From positions 1 to 64,000 of the forward strand of contig CAMCYP010000001.1 in the NCBI GenBank assembly GCA_945885345.1: a stretch of 64,000 nucleotides of DNA. The letters run 5' to 3'. The notes below the pieces were generated by a model. That model saw nothing but the letters and a program-made list of their open reading frames with translations. It ran no database searches and was not told where the DNA came from. Origin of the DNA: Bordetella parapertussis (lineage in GTDB: Bacteria > Pseudomonadota > Gammaproteobacteria > Burkholderiales > SG8-41). Made by a program: the position numbers and the translations under genes. This document shows, piece by piece, positions 42,906 through 50,833 of this stretch (positions are counted from its first letter, which is position 1; every line of letters begins with the position of its first letter).

Positions 42906-45140
42906 TCAAATTTTTCCTTCGAGATCTCGAAAGAAATTCGCCAACTCTATATCCGCACAATTCTCCGCCAAAATTCTTTCTGGATGCCGAATATGATAAA
43001 AGTGAGCAAATTTCCCTGAGGCTTGACGGCTGTCCGTACGCAGGAAACCATACTCACTTAAAACCCCCAGGAGAGCAGGCCAATGCTCATTGTTCAATAT
43101 TCGATCCGCAAGCACGTCATCCCCCCCCGCACGAATCCAATACCGTCTCGTGCGACACGCCTGCCCCAACAACGCATAAATAGCATGCCCTCTCAGTCGA
43201 TCCGAAACAATTGAGCTACCAGTTCGAAGCGCTCGTCCGCGCTCATTTATCCACCGACCGATCCTTGTAGCGTCGGAAATGTTTTCGTGTTGGCCATCAA
43301 TTAGATTCACAGGCGTTGGAAAAGTCTCTGAAAATCTCGTCCCATCGTCAGCAATAACCGAAGTAATACTACATCCGTCAAAAAAACCAACCTTGCTCAG
43401 ATCAGCTTGCCTACAATCGAGTTGATTTATTGCGACGGAACTGAATTTCACCGGGCCCGCAGTGCCCCGAGCAACTGCATCATCTATCTGGAAACCAGAA
43501 AAATGAGCTTTGTCTTCCAACTGAATTTCAGGGAGTGCCGAAAATAACAGCGCGCCCAAATTCCGAGAGGCTCTATCCATATTAATCTGCTGTTGCGCCG
43601 TTATATTTGCGTGAACAAGAAATTTCTGCAGCAACTCCCTATTGCCATCCTTTTGATAATCGGGAATTACGTCCGCGAATACTTTTAGAAACTCCTGACC
43701 AAATATGTTTCGACGAATGTATTTTGGCAGCTCGCCCTGCGCCAACGATTCAACCGTTGCGCGGGACAAATAGTAGTTTTGTACATGCGAATGCACAAAA
43801 GCCCTGTAGTCCGGTCGCTCATCGACAATCAACGGCGCCACAACTAAGGCTCTATTTTTAATCGTTCCCACGATATCTGAAGGATAGTTTCCACCCAAGC
43901 TATATTCAGAAATCCAAGCAATTGTGACGGCATCAAGAGATTCTGTTTGGCTATCCGCCATTTCTCGAGCAACCTCAATCAGAAACTTATTCAAGTAATC
44001 TCGCAACTGCGCTTGGTTAAGAACCGCATCAACCGATTTACCGAAAAGCCTAGATTCACGGTCGATTAGACCATCAAGTAGCAATGCGGTTAGAGGGCGC
44101 TGAGAATTTTCCTTTATATACTTTGGCGTAATTTTTTCAGCAAGTAACGTCAAAAAAACCGGGCGAAGAGCAAAAGATCCTTTTTCAAATAAGGCAGCGA
44201 TGGCAAGAGTTTTAAAGCTAGCATCCGACCATTTAGTTTGAGGGCGCGTTTGCAGCCATGTCATAGCATCTGCGGGCGAAGGGACGTCAAGGGTCACTGA
44301 GCCAATCTCATCCACACCTTCCCGCAATGCGCTGACGTTTCTCAAAACCCTCTCACGATTCAAAAAGGTATCTCGACCCGCCAAAATAAGCACCCCACAC
44401 CCTCTGACCGTTGAAATGAATTCACTCAGTTGCGCCCACGCCATGTCATAGCCATTGGGATCACCAAGCTCATCAAATCCATCTATAGCTACGGCTACCA
44501 AACCATATCTAACCAATACAGGGACCTGATCGTACATAACAGGAACACGAATGGCCTGAAGACTGAAAGCCATCAAATCAGTCAAATTCGAAAGCACCCT
44601 ACCTCTGCTTTCTACATGCAATATCAATGGCTCACTTTGCACTTTGCTTTTATTCAGATAATTTTCCGCACGCAAACGCGCAAGCGAACGGATCAAGAAC
44701 GTTTTGCCAATCCCAGCCGGGCCATCCACCACAAGAACTTTAACGGAATTGGGTTTTACTGGTGAATTAACGCACAGCGCCACATCGCCCAAGCCAGCCA
44801 GCTCCACGCCGTCATGATTTTTGATGTTAAACGGAATAATCGCAGGGCCCGCATTTCTATTTTTCTTCCTTACCTCGTCAGCCTGAATCTCCGCCCAGCG
44901 CTTCAGGTTTGCAAATATTTCCGAGGCCAATAGCGCCGCGATAGATGTATATGTCCGCTCAGCCAATGCCCCCCACTTCGCCACGACTTGCCCGCTCTCC
45001 ACGTCCAAAACAAGTTTTAACTGCTTAGCGTTACGGAGAAAAGCAATGGTAAATTTTCCCTTTTGGCCAGTGATCTTCGGCGCGTCCGATCCGATATCCG
45101 AAAAGGGAGAAAAATCTGTAATTAGAGATTCTTTATTCAT
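42906..45140 (-). CDS. NACHT-type STAND NTPase, putative defence protein
   Basis: A 744-residue protein. Residues 1-130 form an N-terminal region of unknown fold. The P-loop is GPAGIGKT (140-147), the Walker B/NACHT motif VAIDGFDEL (217-225) and the sensor stretch LILAGRDTF (251-259). Helical regions follow to about 540, then a short pentapeptide-like part (FSSVAINQLDCRQADLSKVG) and a C-terminal winged-helix-like end. NACHT/STAND ATPases are switch proteins, often in anti-phage systems. The NYN-type gene lies 15 bp upstream on the same strand, probably as its effector. One sample line (43861-43920) has 25 G/C in 60, far below the flanks, suggesting transfer. Confidence 0.8.
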   Translation of the reverse strand: MNKESLITDFSPFSDIGSDAPKITGQKGKFTIAFLRNAKQLKLVLDVESGQVVAKWGALAERTYTSIAALLASEIFANLKRWAEIQADEVRKKNRNAGPAIIPFNIKNHDGVELAGLGDVALCVNSPVKPNSVKVLVVDGPAGIGKTFLIRSLARLRAENYLNKSKVQSEPLILHVESRGRVLSNLTDLMAFSLQAIRVPVMYDQVPVLVRYGLVAVAIDGFDELGDPNGYDMAWAQLSEFISTVRGCGVLILAGRDTFLNRERVLRNVSALREGVDEIGSVTLDVPSPADAMTWLQTRPQTKWSDASFKTLAIAALFEKGSFALRPVFLTLLAEKITPKYIKENSQRPLTALLLDGLIDRESRLFGKSVDAVLNQAQLRDYLNKFLIEVAREMADSQTESLDAVTIAWISEYSLGGNYPSDIVGTIKNRALVVAPLIVDERPDYRAFVHSHVQNYYLSRATVESLAQGELPKYIRRNIFGQEFLKVFADVIPDYQKDGNRELLQKFLVHANITAQQQINMDRASRNLGALLFSALPEIQLEDKAHFSGFQIDDAVARGTAGPVKFSSVAINQLDCRQADLSKVGFFDGCSITSVIADDGTRFSETFPTPVNLIDGQHENISDATRIGRWINERGRALRTGSSIVSDRLRGHAIYALLGQACRTRRYWIRAGGDDVLADRILNNEHWPALLGVLSEYGFLRTDSRQASGKFAHFYHIRHPERILAENCADIELANFFRDLEGKI

Positions 45141-45155
45141 ATCCTCGATAAGCGA

Positions 45156-45800
45156 TTAAACGCTTAATCCTTCTAACAAAAGAAAGTTATTACCCATTCT
45201 TCGCTTGCTCAGAAAAAGCGCCCTAGCTCCATTAGATCGAGTGATAGCCTCTGCAGTAAATAATGGCGGAATTAAATCATCGTCCTCCCCCACAATGATT
45301 AACCAATCCTGAGGATCTCTGTATGCACTAACGATAGCGTCCGCAGCAATGGCAGTGTCCACCATTTTCTCCTCTAATTGGTCATTTCTGCCCTTGCGGA
45401 GAGTATTAGGTAGATGGATGCCACAACCTTTATGCATTCTCTCGGGCATCGCTAATAATAAACAGTCCCCAAATTCGACATTGCTTGAGTATGTCACCGT
45501 CAGTCTGCATGATAGTGCCGAAAAATCTGTCTCCGCTATTGTCTGTTGAACCGCTTTAAAGTTCGGAGAAGGCTCATAGCCTTTCCTCCAGCCATGGTAC
45601 AAGCGAAGTGAGACGCTATATTTTTTCCCAACATCAATTTCGTAAAGACACTTAGTAATCCGTCGAGCAAGATCTTTCAGTGCCGCCTTAGCCGCCTGAA
45701 CAGGCTCCTCAACAATCCTGATATTTGTGAGTCGCAATTGCGAGTTCCAGTCGACGAAAGCATTGACTCGCGTAAAAGGTCTTACTCTTGAAAAGTTCAT
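45156..45800 (-). CDS. NYN/PIN-like putative nuclease, partner of NACHT gene
   Basis: A 214-residue protein with the layout of NYN (LabA-like) ribonuclease domains: an N-terminal strand with FVDWNSQ (15-21, Asp17), EEKMVDTAIAADAI (143-156, Asp148 and Asp154) and DWLIIVGEDDDLIPPL (165-180, Asp173-175). These acidic residues are the metal ligands in the family. The middle (60-140) is longer than usual. No membrane segment or signal peptide. It is the first gene of the two-gene operon with the NACHT ATPase and shares its AT-rich composition; a plausible RNA- or tRNA-cutting effector (inference). Ribosome site weak. Confidence 0.72.
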   Translation of the reverse strand: MNFSRVRPFTRVNAFVDWNSQLRLTNIRIVEEPVQAAKAALKDLARRITKCLYEIDVGKKYSVSLRLYHGWRKGYEPSPNFKAVQQTIAETDFSALSCRLTVTYSSNVEFGDCLLLAMPERMHKGCGIHLPNTLRKGRNDQLEEKMVDTAIAADAIVSAYRDPQDWLIIVGEDDDLIPPLFTAEAITRSNGARALFLSKRRMGNNFLLLEGLSV

Positions 45801-46032
45801 GAATTGACAATACCACGCCTACTCGTAACGGATTTTTTATCAATGCTATTCTGCCATGGCATGGAACCGTAGCGGTTCAACTCAATTTAATATTGCTATC
45901 CGATTAAATCTTAAGTCTCATGACAAAATTCAAACATTTTGGAGTGGCTGGAATACCAGAACTTGGGATGCCGCGCACAAAGATACAAGCAATTGCCTTG
46001 GTTTTAAGTAATAAAGTGTCACCTGCCGTTAG

Positions 46033-46134
46033 CTTTCGACAAGCTACACTGACTCTATACCTTTCACTGGCAGCGACAGTGCTACGCTGGGCAAGCACGT
46101 CCTGATGCAATACCACGCCGACTATGAGTTGTAA
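46033..46134 (+). pseudogene. Possible C-terminal remnant of an unknown gene
   Basis: After a TAG at 46030-46032 the plus strand reads LSTSYTDSIPFTGSDSATLG, then KHVLMQYHADYEL and TAA at 46132-46134. The residue mix looks like a real protein end, and it is followed by a terminator hairpin 37 bp on, as at the 3' end of a gene. I do not recognise the family. Low confidence. Confidence 0.3.
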
Positions 46135-46171
46135 GTCCCGTAGCGCTGATTAACCCCTCGCCCAGAAAAGG

Positions 46172-46205
46172 AACACCAAGAGCCGCTTTAGCGGCCCTTG
46201 GTGTT
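46172..46205. terminator. Terminator-like hairpin before AT-rich motif 5
   Basis: AACACCAAGAGCCGC / GCGGCCCTTGGTGTT (14 of 15 paired), loop TTTA, flanked by AAAAGG and TTTATAT. Nearly the same hairpin occurs at 53753-53790. It can act for both strands at the 3' end of the Ldh-family gene. Confidence 0.75.
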
Positions 46206-46240
46206 TATATAATAAGTAATTGATTTTATTGATAATTAAT
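46206..46240 (+). repeat. AT-rich intergenic motif, copy 5
   Basis: ATAATAAGTAATTGATTTTA then TTGATAATTAATCG. A diverged copy (TAATTG for TATTTG). Directly behind the hairpin at 46172-46205, and it supplies the stop codon of the Ldh-family gene. Confidence 0.5.
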
Positions 46241-47278
46241 CGTTCCGCCCGCAGCAATGATCTTCAGCGACTCCACCACTTTCTTGTCCACCAAGATGCC
46301 CTCCTTGCGCCGCCGCTCGCGCTCGCGGTAAGCGCGTTCGGACGGAATACGAATCTCGTCAACACCCGGCTGCTTCGGCGTGTCCTTGATCTGCTGCACG
46401 TACTCGGCCATGCGCTGCGGAAACTCGCCACCGGGCAACATGATTTCCGGATCGACGACCCAGAAAAAGAAGGCGTAGTCGCGCACATTGCCTTTCGCGA
46501 GGTGCGCACCGGCGAGGATGCCCAGCGCCTGGATCGCGAACGACAGGCCGTAACCCTTGTGGCCACCGAAAGGTGCGACGCCGCCTTTCAGCACTTTGGA
46601 AGCATCCGTTGAAGGACGGCCCTGCTCGTCGAAGCCCACACCTTCCGGCATCGGTTCGCCGAGATGCGCATGCAGCATCACCTCGCCCCACATGAATGAC
46701 GCAGTCCCCATGTCGACCACCACCGGGCCGTTGTCCGACGGAAAGCCGAAGCAGATCGGGTTGGTGCCGAGCATGGGTTTGGCGGCGCCGGGCGGCAGCA
46801 CGCGCGGCGAGGCGGCCGAGGTGTGGAAGGCCACCAGCCCTTCCTTGACGATTTTCTCGACGAAGTAGGCGTTGCGGCCGCTGTAGTAGCTGTCGTACAC
46901 CCCGACAGTGGCCATGCCTGTAGCCTTGGCTTTTTTGATCGCCACTTCGGCAGCGCGGTAGGCCGCGACGTAGCCGATGTTGTTGCCGCCGTCGATCAGC
47001 GCCGATACCGGTGTTTCGCGAACGATGCTCACCGGCCTGCGCGCCTGCTTGGTCTTGACGTCGGTGGCAATCGCCAGCACGCGCGGCAGTCCGGCAAAGC
47101 GGTAACCGCACAGCGAGTTGTCTACGAGCTGGTCGATGGTGATGCGTGCGTCCTCGCCGCTGTAACCCACGGCCTCCAGTGCGCGCTGGCCGAGTTCGGT
47201 GGCCTCTTCCGCCGACACGCGCAGGAAATCAGGATGGTCGGCGTCCAGCAAGGCGCTGGAGGTTGCTGCGTTCGGCAT
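46226..47278 (-). CDS. Ldh-family (malate/L-lactate type) oxidoreductase, atypical
   Basis: A 350-residue NAD(P)-dependent oxidoreductase of the malate/L-sulfolactate/L-lactate dehydrogenase family. Seen: PPGAAKPMLGTNPICFGFPS near 162-181 and PFGGHKGYGLSF near 237-248, both typical. However, two stretches that normally hold conserved His (usually DSHG and NSNHFG) read NSLCGYR (54-60) and DSYYSG (129-134) here. The likely catalytic His is thus Tyr, and it may not be a standard dehydrogenase. ATG 47278 has CGGAGA upstream. Neighbour on the same strand: Bug receptor 13 upstream. Confidence 0.85.
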   Translation of the reverse strand: MPNAATSSALLDADHPDFLRVSAEEATELGQRALEAVGYSGEDARITIDQLVDNSLCGYRFAGLPRVLAIATDVKTKQARRPVSIVRETPVSALIDGGNNIGYVAAYRAAEVAIKKAKATGMATVGVYDSYYSGRNAYFVEKIVKEGLVAFHTSAASPRVLPPGAAKPMLGTNPICFGFPSDNGPVVVDMGTASFMWGEVMLHAHLGEPMPEGVGFDEQGRPSTDASKVLKGGVAPFGGHKGYGLSFAIQALGILAGAHLAKGNVRDYAFFFWVVDPEIMLPGGEFPQRMAEYVQQIKDTPKQPGVDEIRIPSERAYRERERRRKEGILVDKKVVESLKIIAAGGTINYQ

Positions 47279-47324
47279 TCAGGGAGTCTCCGTTATGTTT
47301 CGGGGTGCTGTGGTGGCCTCTCTG

Positions 47325-47380
47325 CTTCGCTTCAAGTGTTCCCTTGACCCCAACCCTACTTCGTTTCAAGTGTTCCCTTG
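47325..47380 (+). repeat. Direct repeat pair, 22 bp, period 34
   Basis: CTTCGCTTCAAGTGTTCCC plus TTG (47325-47346) recurs as CTTCGTTTCAAGTGTTCCC plus TTG (47359-47380), with one difference. It lies in the 179-bp gap between the Ldh-family gene and Bug receptor 13, next to a hairpin. Confidence 0.7.
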
Positions 47381-47404
47381 TCTCCCCGAAAGACTTCGGG
47401 GAGA
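47381..47404. terminator. Hairpin between Bug receptor 13 and Ldh-family gene
   Basis: TCTCCCCGAA / TTCGGGGAGA, a perfect 10-bp stem with the loop AGAC. There is no clear T-run, so it could be a transcript-end stabiliser or part of the adjacent repeat. Confidence 0.5.
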
Positions 47405-47457
47405 GGGAGAGTCATGTCTTGAAGCTTCAGAAATTCAGAGCGGCTTATTGCGGTTGC

Positions 47458-48438
47458 TCATTGTGGTTGTATGCCTGCACCCTTGATTACAGCGGCATAT
47501 CGCGCGGTTTCGGTTTTGACCAGATCAGCGAGCTGCTCCGGCGTGCCATACCAGGGGGTGATGCTCTGCGAGTCCAGTGTCTGGCGCAGTTCTTTTGAAT
47601 CCAGCGCCTTCTGCGCTTCCCGGCTCAGCTTGTTGATGATGTCGCGCGGCGTGCCGGTAGGCGCAAACATCGCGTACCAGATCGACATCTTGAATTTCGG
47701 ATAGCCGGCTTCGGTCGAGGTCGGCACATCCGGCAGGTTGGGCACGCGTTTTTCCGACAGCACCACAATCGGCCGCACCCGGCCCTGCTTGATCAACGGC
47801 AGAATCGACGCCACCGAGACGATGGTCTGATCGACTTCGCCGCTCATCGCTGCAACCGTCGCCAGCGTCGCGCCCTTGTACGGCACATGCACAACGTTGA
47901 TTTTCTCAAGGTACTTCAGCAGTTCGTTGGCGAGGTGGTTGGTCGTGCCTGCGCCGCCGGAGCCGTAATTCAGCACACCGGGCTTGGAGCGTGCCAGATC
48001 GATGAACTGCTTCAGCGTCTTCGCCGGAACCGACGGGTGCACCACCATCACGTTTTCGATCGCGGCCAGCCGTGCCACCGGCGCCAGGTCCTTCATGCCG
48101 TTGTAGCTGAGTTTTTTGTACAGCGACGGACTGATCGCAATCGTCGGCGAAGACACCACCACGGTATAGCCGTCGGACGGTGAGGTCGCGGCCAGGCCCA
48201 GCGCCAGGTTGCCGCCGGCACCCGCCCGGTTGTCCGGCACCAGGTTATGCCCCATCTGCTCGCCCATTTTCTGGCCGATGAAGCGACCCACCAGGTCGCT
48301 GGGTGCGCCCGCCGGAAACGGCAGGATCATGCGGATCGGTTTGTTGGGATAGGCCTGCGCCAGTGCATTGCCGACGGGCACAGCACAGGACAGGGCAATC
48401 ACCGCGGCGGCCGCAGTCAGACGATTAAAAACAAACAT
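47458..48438 (-). CDS. Bug/TctC periplasmic solute receptor 13
   Basis: A 326-residue Bug receptor; ATG 48438 is behind AAGGAGGAGA and is preferred to an in-frame ATG 25 codons upstream. Signal peptide 1-27 (NALA|Q), PFPAGAPSD (40-48; Ala-Pro in place of the second Gly), DNRAGAGGNLALG, PSDGYTVVVSSPTIAISPSL and VPYKGATLAT. The altered first loop suggests a different ligand. It lies directly downstream of the acyl-CoA synthetase (43 bp) and could supply the acid that the synthetase activates. Confidence 0.93.
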   Translation of the reverse strand: MFVFNRLTAAAAVIALSCAVPVGNALAQAYPNKPIRMILPFPAGAPSDLVGRFIGQKMGEQMGHNLVPDNRAGAGGNLALGLAATSPSDGYTVVVSSPTIAISPSLYKKLSYNGMKDLAPVARLAAIENVMVVHPSVPAKTLKQFIDLARSKPGVLNYGSGGAGTTNHLANELLKYLEKINVVHVPYKGATLATVAAMSGEVDQTIVSVASILPLIKQGRVRPIVVLSEKRVPNLPDVPTSTEAGYPKFKMSIWYAMFAPTGTPRDIINKLSREAQKALDSKELRQTLDSQSITPWYGTPEQLADLVKTETARYAAVIKGAGIQPQ

Positions 48439-48481
48439 GATTCTCCTCCTTCTATTGGTTTTATAGCTGCCGGCCACCGGG

Positions 48482-50692
48482 TCAGGCATCCCGAGCGACG
48501 ACCAGCAGTGCATCGACTACTTTTGCACCCTTATTTTCCCCATTATCCAATACGGTCAACGGGTTGATGTCCAGCTCTTTTTCCAATACGGTCAACGGGT
48601 TGATGTCCAGCTCTTTTATGGCAGCACCGTGGTCATGGGCCAGCCAGGACAGCCGCACGATGCAATCTACCAGCGCATCGATGTCCGCCGGCAACATGCC
48701 CCGCACTCCTTCGAGTATCCGGTAACCGCGAAGTTCACCGAGCATTTCCCGCGCCGTGGGTGCATCCACCGGCGGCACGCGGAAGGTGATGTCGCGCAGA
48801 ACTTCAACATAAACACCGCCGAAGCCAACCGCGATCAGCGGCCCGAACACCGGGTCGCGCACAATGCCCAGCATCATCTCCGTACCACGCGGCACCATTT
48901 CCTGCACCAGCACGCCGGCGATGTGTGCATCGGGCTTGTAACACAGGGCCGCAGCACGAACGTCTTCATAAGCCTGCCGTACTGCCGCCTCGCCGCTGAC
49001 ACCGAGGCGGATCGCTCCGGCTTCGGTCTTGTGGGCAATGTCCGCGGATTCGATTTTCAGCGCGACCGGGCCGTTGATGCTGCGGGCATGGGCAGCCGCT
49101 TCGTCGGCGCTCCTGGCAAGCAGCTCCTGCGGCACCGGCAGGCCGTATTGCGCGAGCAGGCTTTTCGCTTCACGTTCGGTCAGCGTGCGGTCGCCGGATG
49201 CGTCCAGCACTTTGCCGACTGCCGCCTGGGCGATGCCCTGCGGCCGCACTGGTGACGGCCGCGCACGGCGCGCTTCGAGAAACTCGCGATAACCGATGGC
49301 CGTACGCACATAACGCAGCGTATCGACCGTATTGCGATAAACCGCTGCGCCCATGGCCACCAGGCTGTCCACGGTCAGGGAAGGATCATCATGGCAGCCG
49401 CCGGTCACCAGCAGCACCAGCGGCTTGGCGGCATCGCGCGACAGCCGCGCGGCGTATTCGAGGTCGGCGCGCGGCGCGAAGGTGAACACGGGGATCATCA
49501 CATCGACGTTGTCGTCTTCGCTGATGATTTCCATCGCCTTGCGGAATATCTCCGGCTGGCCGGTGGCCAGCGAGGTCATGTCCGTCGGATTGCTGACCTT
49601 GCCGTAGCCGGGAATCAGTTCGCCGAGACGTTTATCGGTGACTGATGTGTAGTTGTGCCAGCTCAAGCCCAGGTGCGTGCCAACATCAGCCATCTGCACC
49701 ACGTTGCCACCCGACAGCGACATCGACGCCGCACGCCGCCCTTTCGGCAGTTTCTTGTTGCGCAGGACAATCGCCTGTTCATACAGTTCGTTGCAGTCCT
49801 GCACGCGGATCACGCCGTACTGTTTGCACACGGCACTGAACACATCGTCCGAGCCGGTGATCGCGCCGGTATGCGAAGCAGCCGCCTGTTTGCCGGCATC
49901 GGTGATGCCGAACTTGAGCACGATCAGCGGTTTCTCTCGTTCCGCCGCGTATTGCGCCAGTCCCATGAAGGCATTGCCGTCGCGGATGGCTTCAAGCGCC
50001 ATCATCACCACGTCGGTCTGATCGCCTTCCAGCATGAAGCGGGCAAAATCGACGACGGTGAGATCAGCCTCGTTGCCGCAGCTCGCCTGATAACTCATGT
50101 GCACGCCGGCCTTGATCGCGCGCCACATCACATTGGTCTGCCCCAGTCCGCCGCTCTGGCTGACCAGGCCGACATTGCCCGGCGGCTCGGTCAGGCTCGA
50201 CACCGCATAACCGGCGGAGAAGGAGAAACGATCGATGAAATTCACCGGGCCGTTGCAGTTGGGCCCCATCACGCGCAAGCCGGTCTCACGGGTGAAACGC
50301 ACCAGGTCATCCTGCAGCTTGCGGCCCTGCTCCGTGCCGGTTTCGGCATAGCCCGCGGTAAACACTGTGGCGCAGCGCACGCCGATGGCATGGCACTCGC
50401 GTAAAACGTCGATTACCCGGTCGGGCGCAATCACCACGCCGACATGATCCGGTGTTTCCGGCAGCGCACTGACACTGGGGTAACACTTCAGGCCGTTCAG
50501 TTCGGTGAGTCGCGGATTCACCGGCAGGATGCGACCGCCATAGCCGAACTTGACGACCTGACGCATCAGGCGGCCGCCGAAGCGGCGCGTGTCATCGGTC
50601 GCGCCGACGACGGCAATGGATTTCGGGGAATAGAAACGGGTCCAGTCGGTGGCTTGCGTCATTGCGGGGGCGGATGCGGCACTGTTATTCAT
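48482..50692 (-). CDS. NDP-forming acyl-CoA synthetase
   Basis: A 736-residue fused acyl-CoA synthetase (acetate-CoA ligase family, nucleoside-diphosphate-forming). Order: CoA-binding domain (about 15-140, SIAVVGATDDTRRFGG), succinyl-CoA-ligase-like domain (about 150-440, with AAASHTGAITG, phospho-His) and C-terminal ATP-grasp domain (about 480-725, ALKIESADIAHKTEAGAIRL). ATG 50692 is used; the frame is open 18 codons further. Near the C-terminus a 12-residue unit is duplicated (ELDINPLTVLEK then ELDINPLTVLDN), from a 36-bp tandem repeat. Which acid is activated is unknown. Confidence 0.9.
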   Translation of the reverse strand: MNNSAASAPAMTQATDWTRFYSPKSIAVVGATDDTRRFGGRLMRQVVKFGYGGRILPVNPRLTELNGLKCYPSVSALPETPDHVGVVIAPDRVIDVLRECHAIGVRCATVFTAGYAETGTEQGRKLQDDLVRFTRETGLRVMGPNCNGPVNFIDRFSFSAGYAVSSLTEPPGNVGLVSQSGGLGQTNVMWRAIKAGVHMSYQASCGNEADLTVVDFARFMLEGDQTDVVMMALEAIRDGNAFMGLAQYAAEREKPLIVLKFGITDAGKQAAASHTGAITGSDDVFSAVCKQYGVIRVQDCNELYEQAIVLRNKKLPKGRRAASMSLSGGNVVQMADVGTHLGLSWHNYTSVTDKRLGELIPGYGKVSNPTDMTSLATGQPEIFRKAMEIISEDDNVDVMIPVFTFAPRADLEYAARLSRDAAKPLVLLVTGGCHDDPSLTVDSLVAMGAAVYRNTVDTLRYVRTAIGYREFLEARRARPSPVRPQGIAQAAVGKVLDASGDRTLTEREAKSLLAQYGLPVPQELLARSADEAAAHARSINGPVALKIESADIAHKTEAGAIRLGVSGEAAVRQAYEDVRAAALCYKPDAHIAGVLVQEMVPRGTEMMLGIVRDPVFGPLIAVGFGGVYVEVLRDITFRVPPVDAPTAREMLGELRGYRILEGVRGMLPADIDALVDCIVRLSWLAHDHGAAIKELDINPLTVLEKELDINPLTVLDNGENKGAKVVDALLVVARDA
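48547..48618. repeat. 36-bp in-frame tandem duplication in synthetase gene
   Basis: Two copies of a 36-bp unit (starting CCAATACGGTCAACGGG at 48547 and 48583) lie head to tail with almost no difference. On the minus strand they encode ELDINPLTVL twice. The near-identity suggests a recent event. Confidence 0.9.
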
Positions 50693-50833
50693 TTTGAGAT
50701 TTGCGAATATAACCCCGCCGGCCGTCACCTGCCGGCTGGTTATCACAATGTGGTTAAATCAAAGCACTGCGCCGCAGAATTAAGGACAATGCGTACAGAC
50801 AATACGCCGCAGAGATTACCGAGGAGATTTTGC

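Larger units (their letters stand above)
45801..46225. other. Gene-free 425-bp flank of the defence-like island
   Basis: No supported intact gene. It holds two near-identical 16-mers (CAATACCACGCCTACT at 45807-45822, CAATACCACGCCGACT at 46108-46123), a short coding-like stretch at 46033-46134, a terminator hairpin at 46172-46205 and the start of an AT-rich motif. It may mark the edge of the inserted island. A 70-codon minus-strand frame at 45904-46116 has no recognisable content. Confidence 0.5.

Noticed and set aside
45904-46116. A 70-codon minus-strand gene
   Set aside because: No ribosome site, no recognisable motif, and it lies opposite a coding-like remnant and a repeat. More likely chance.
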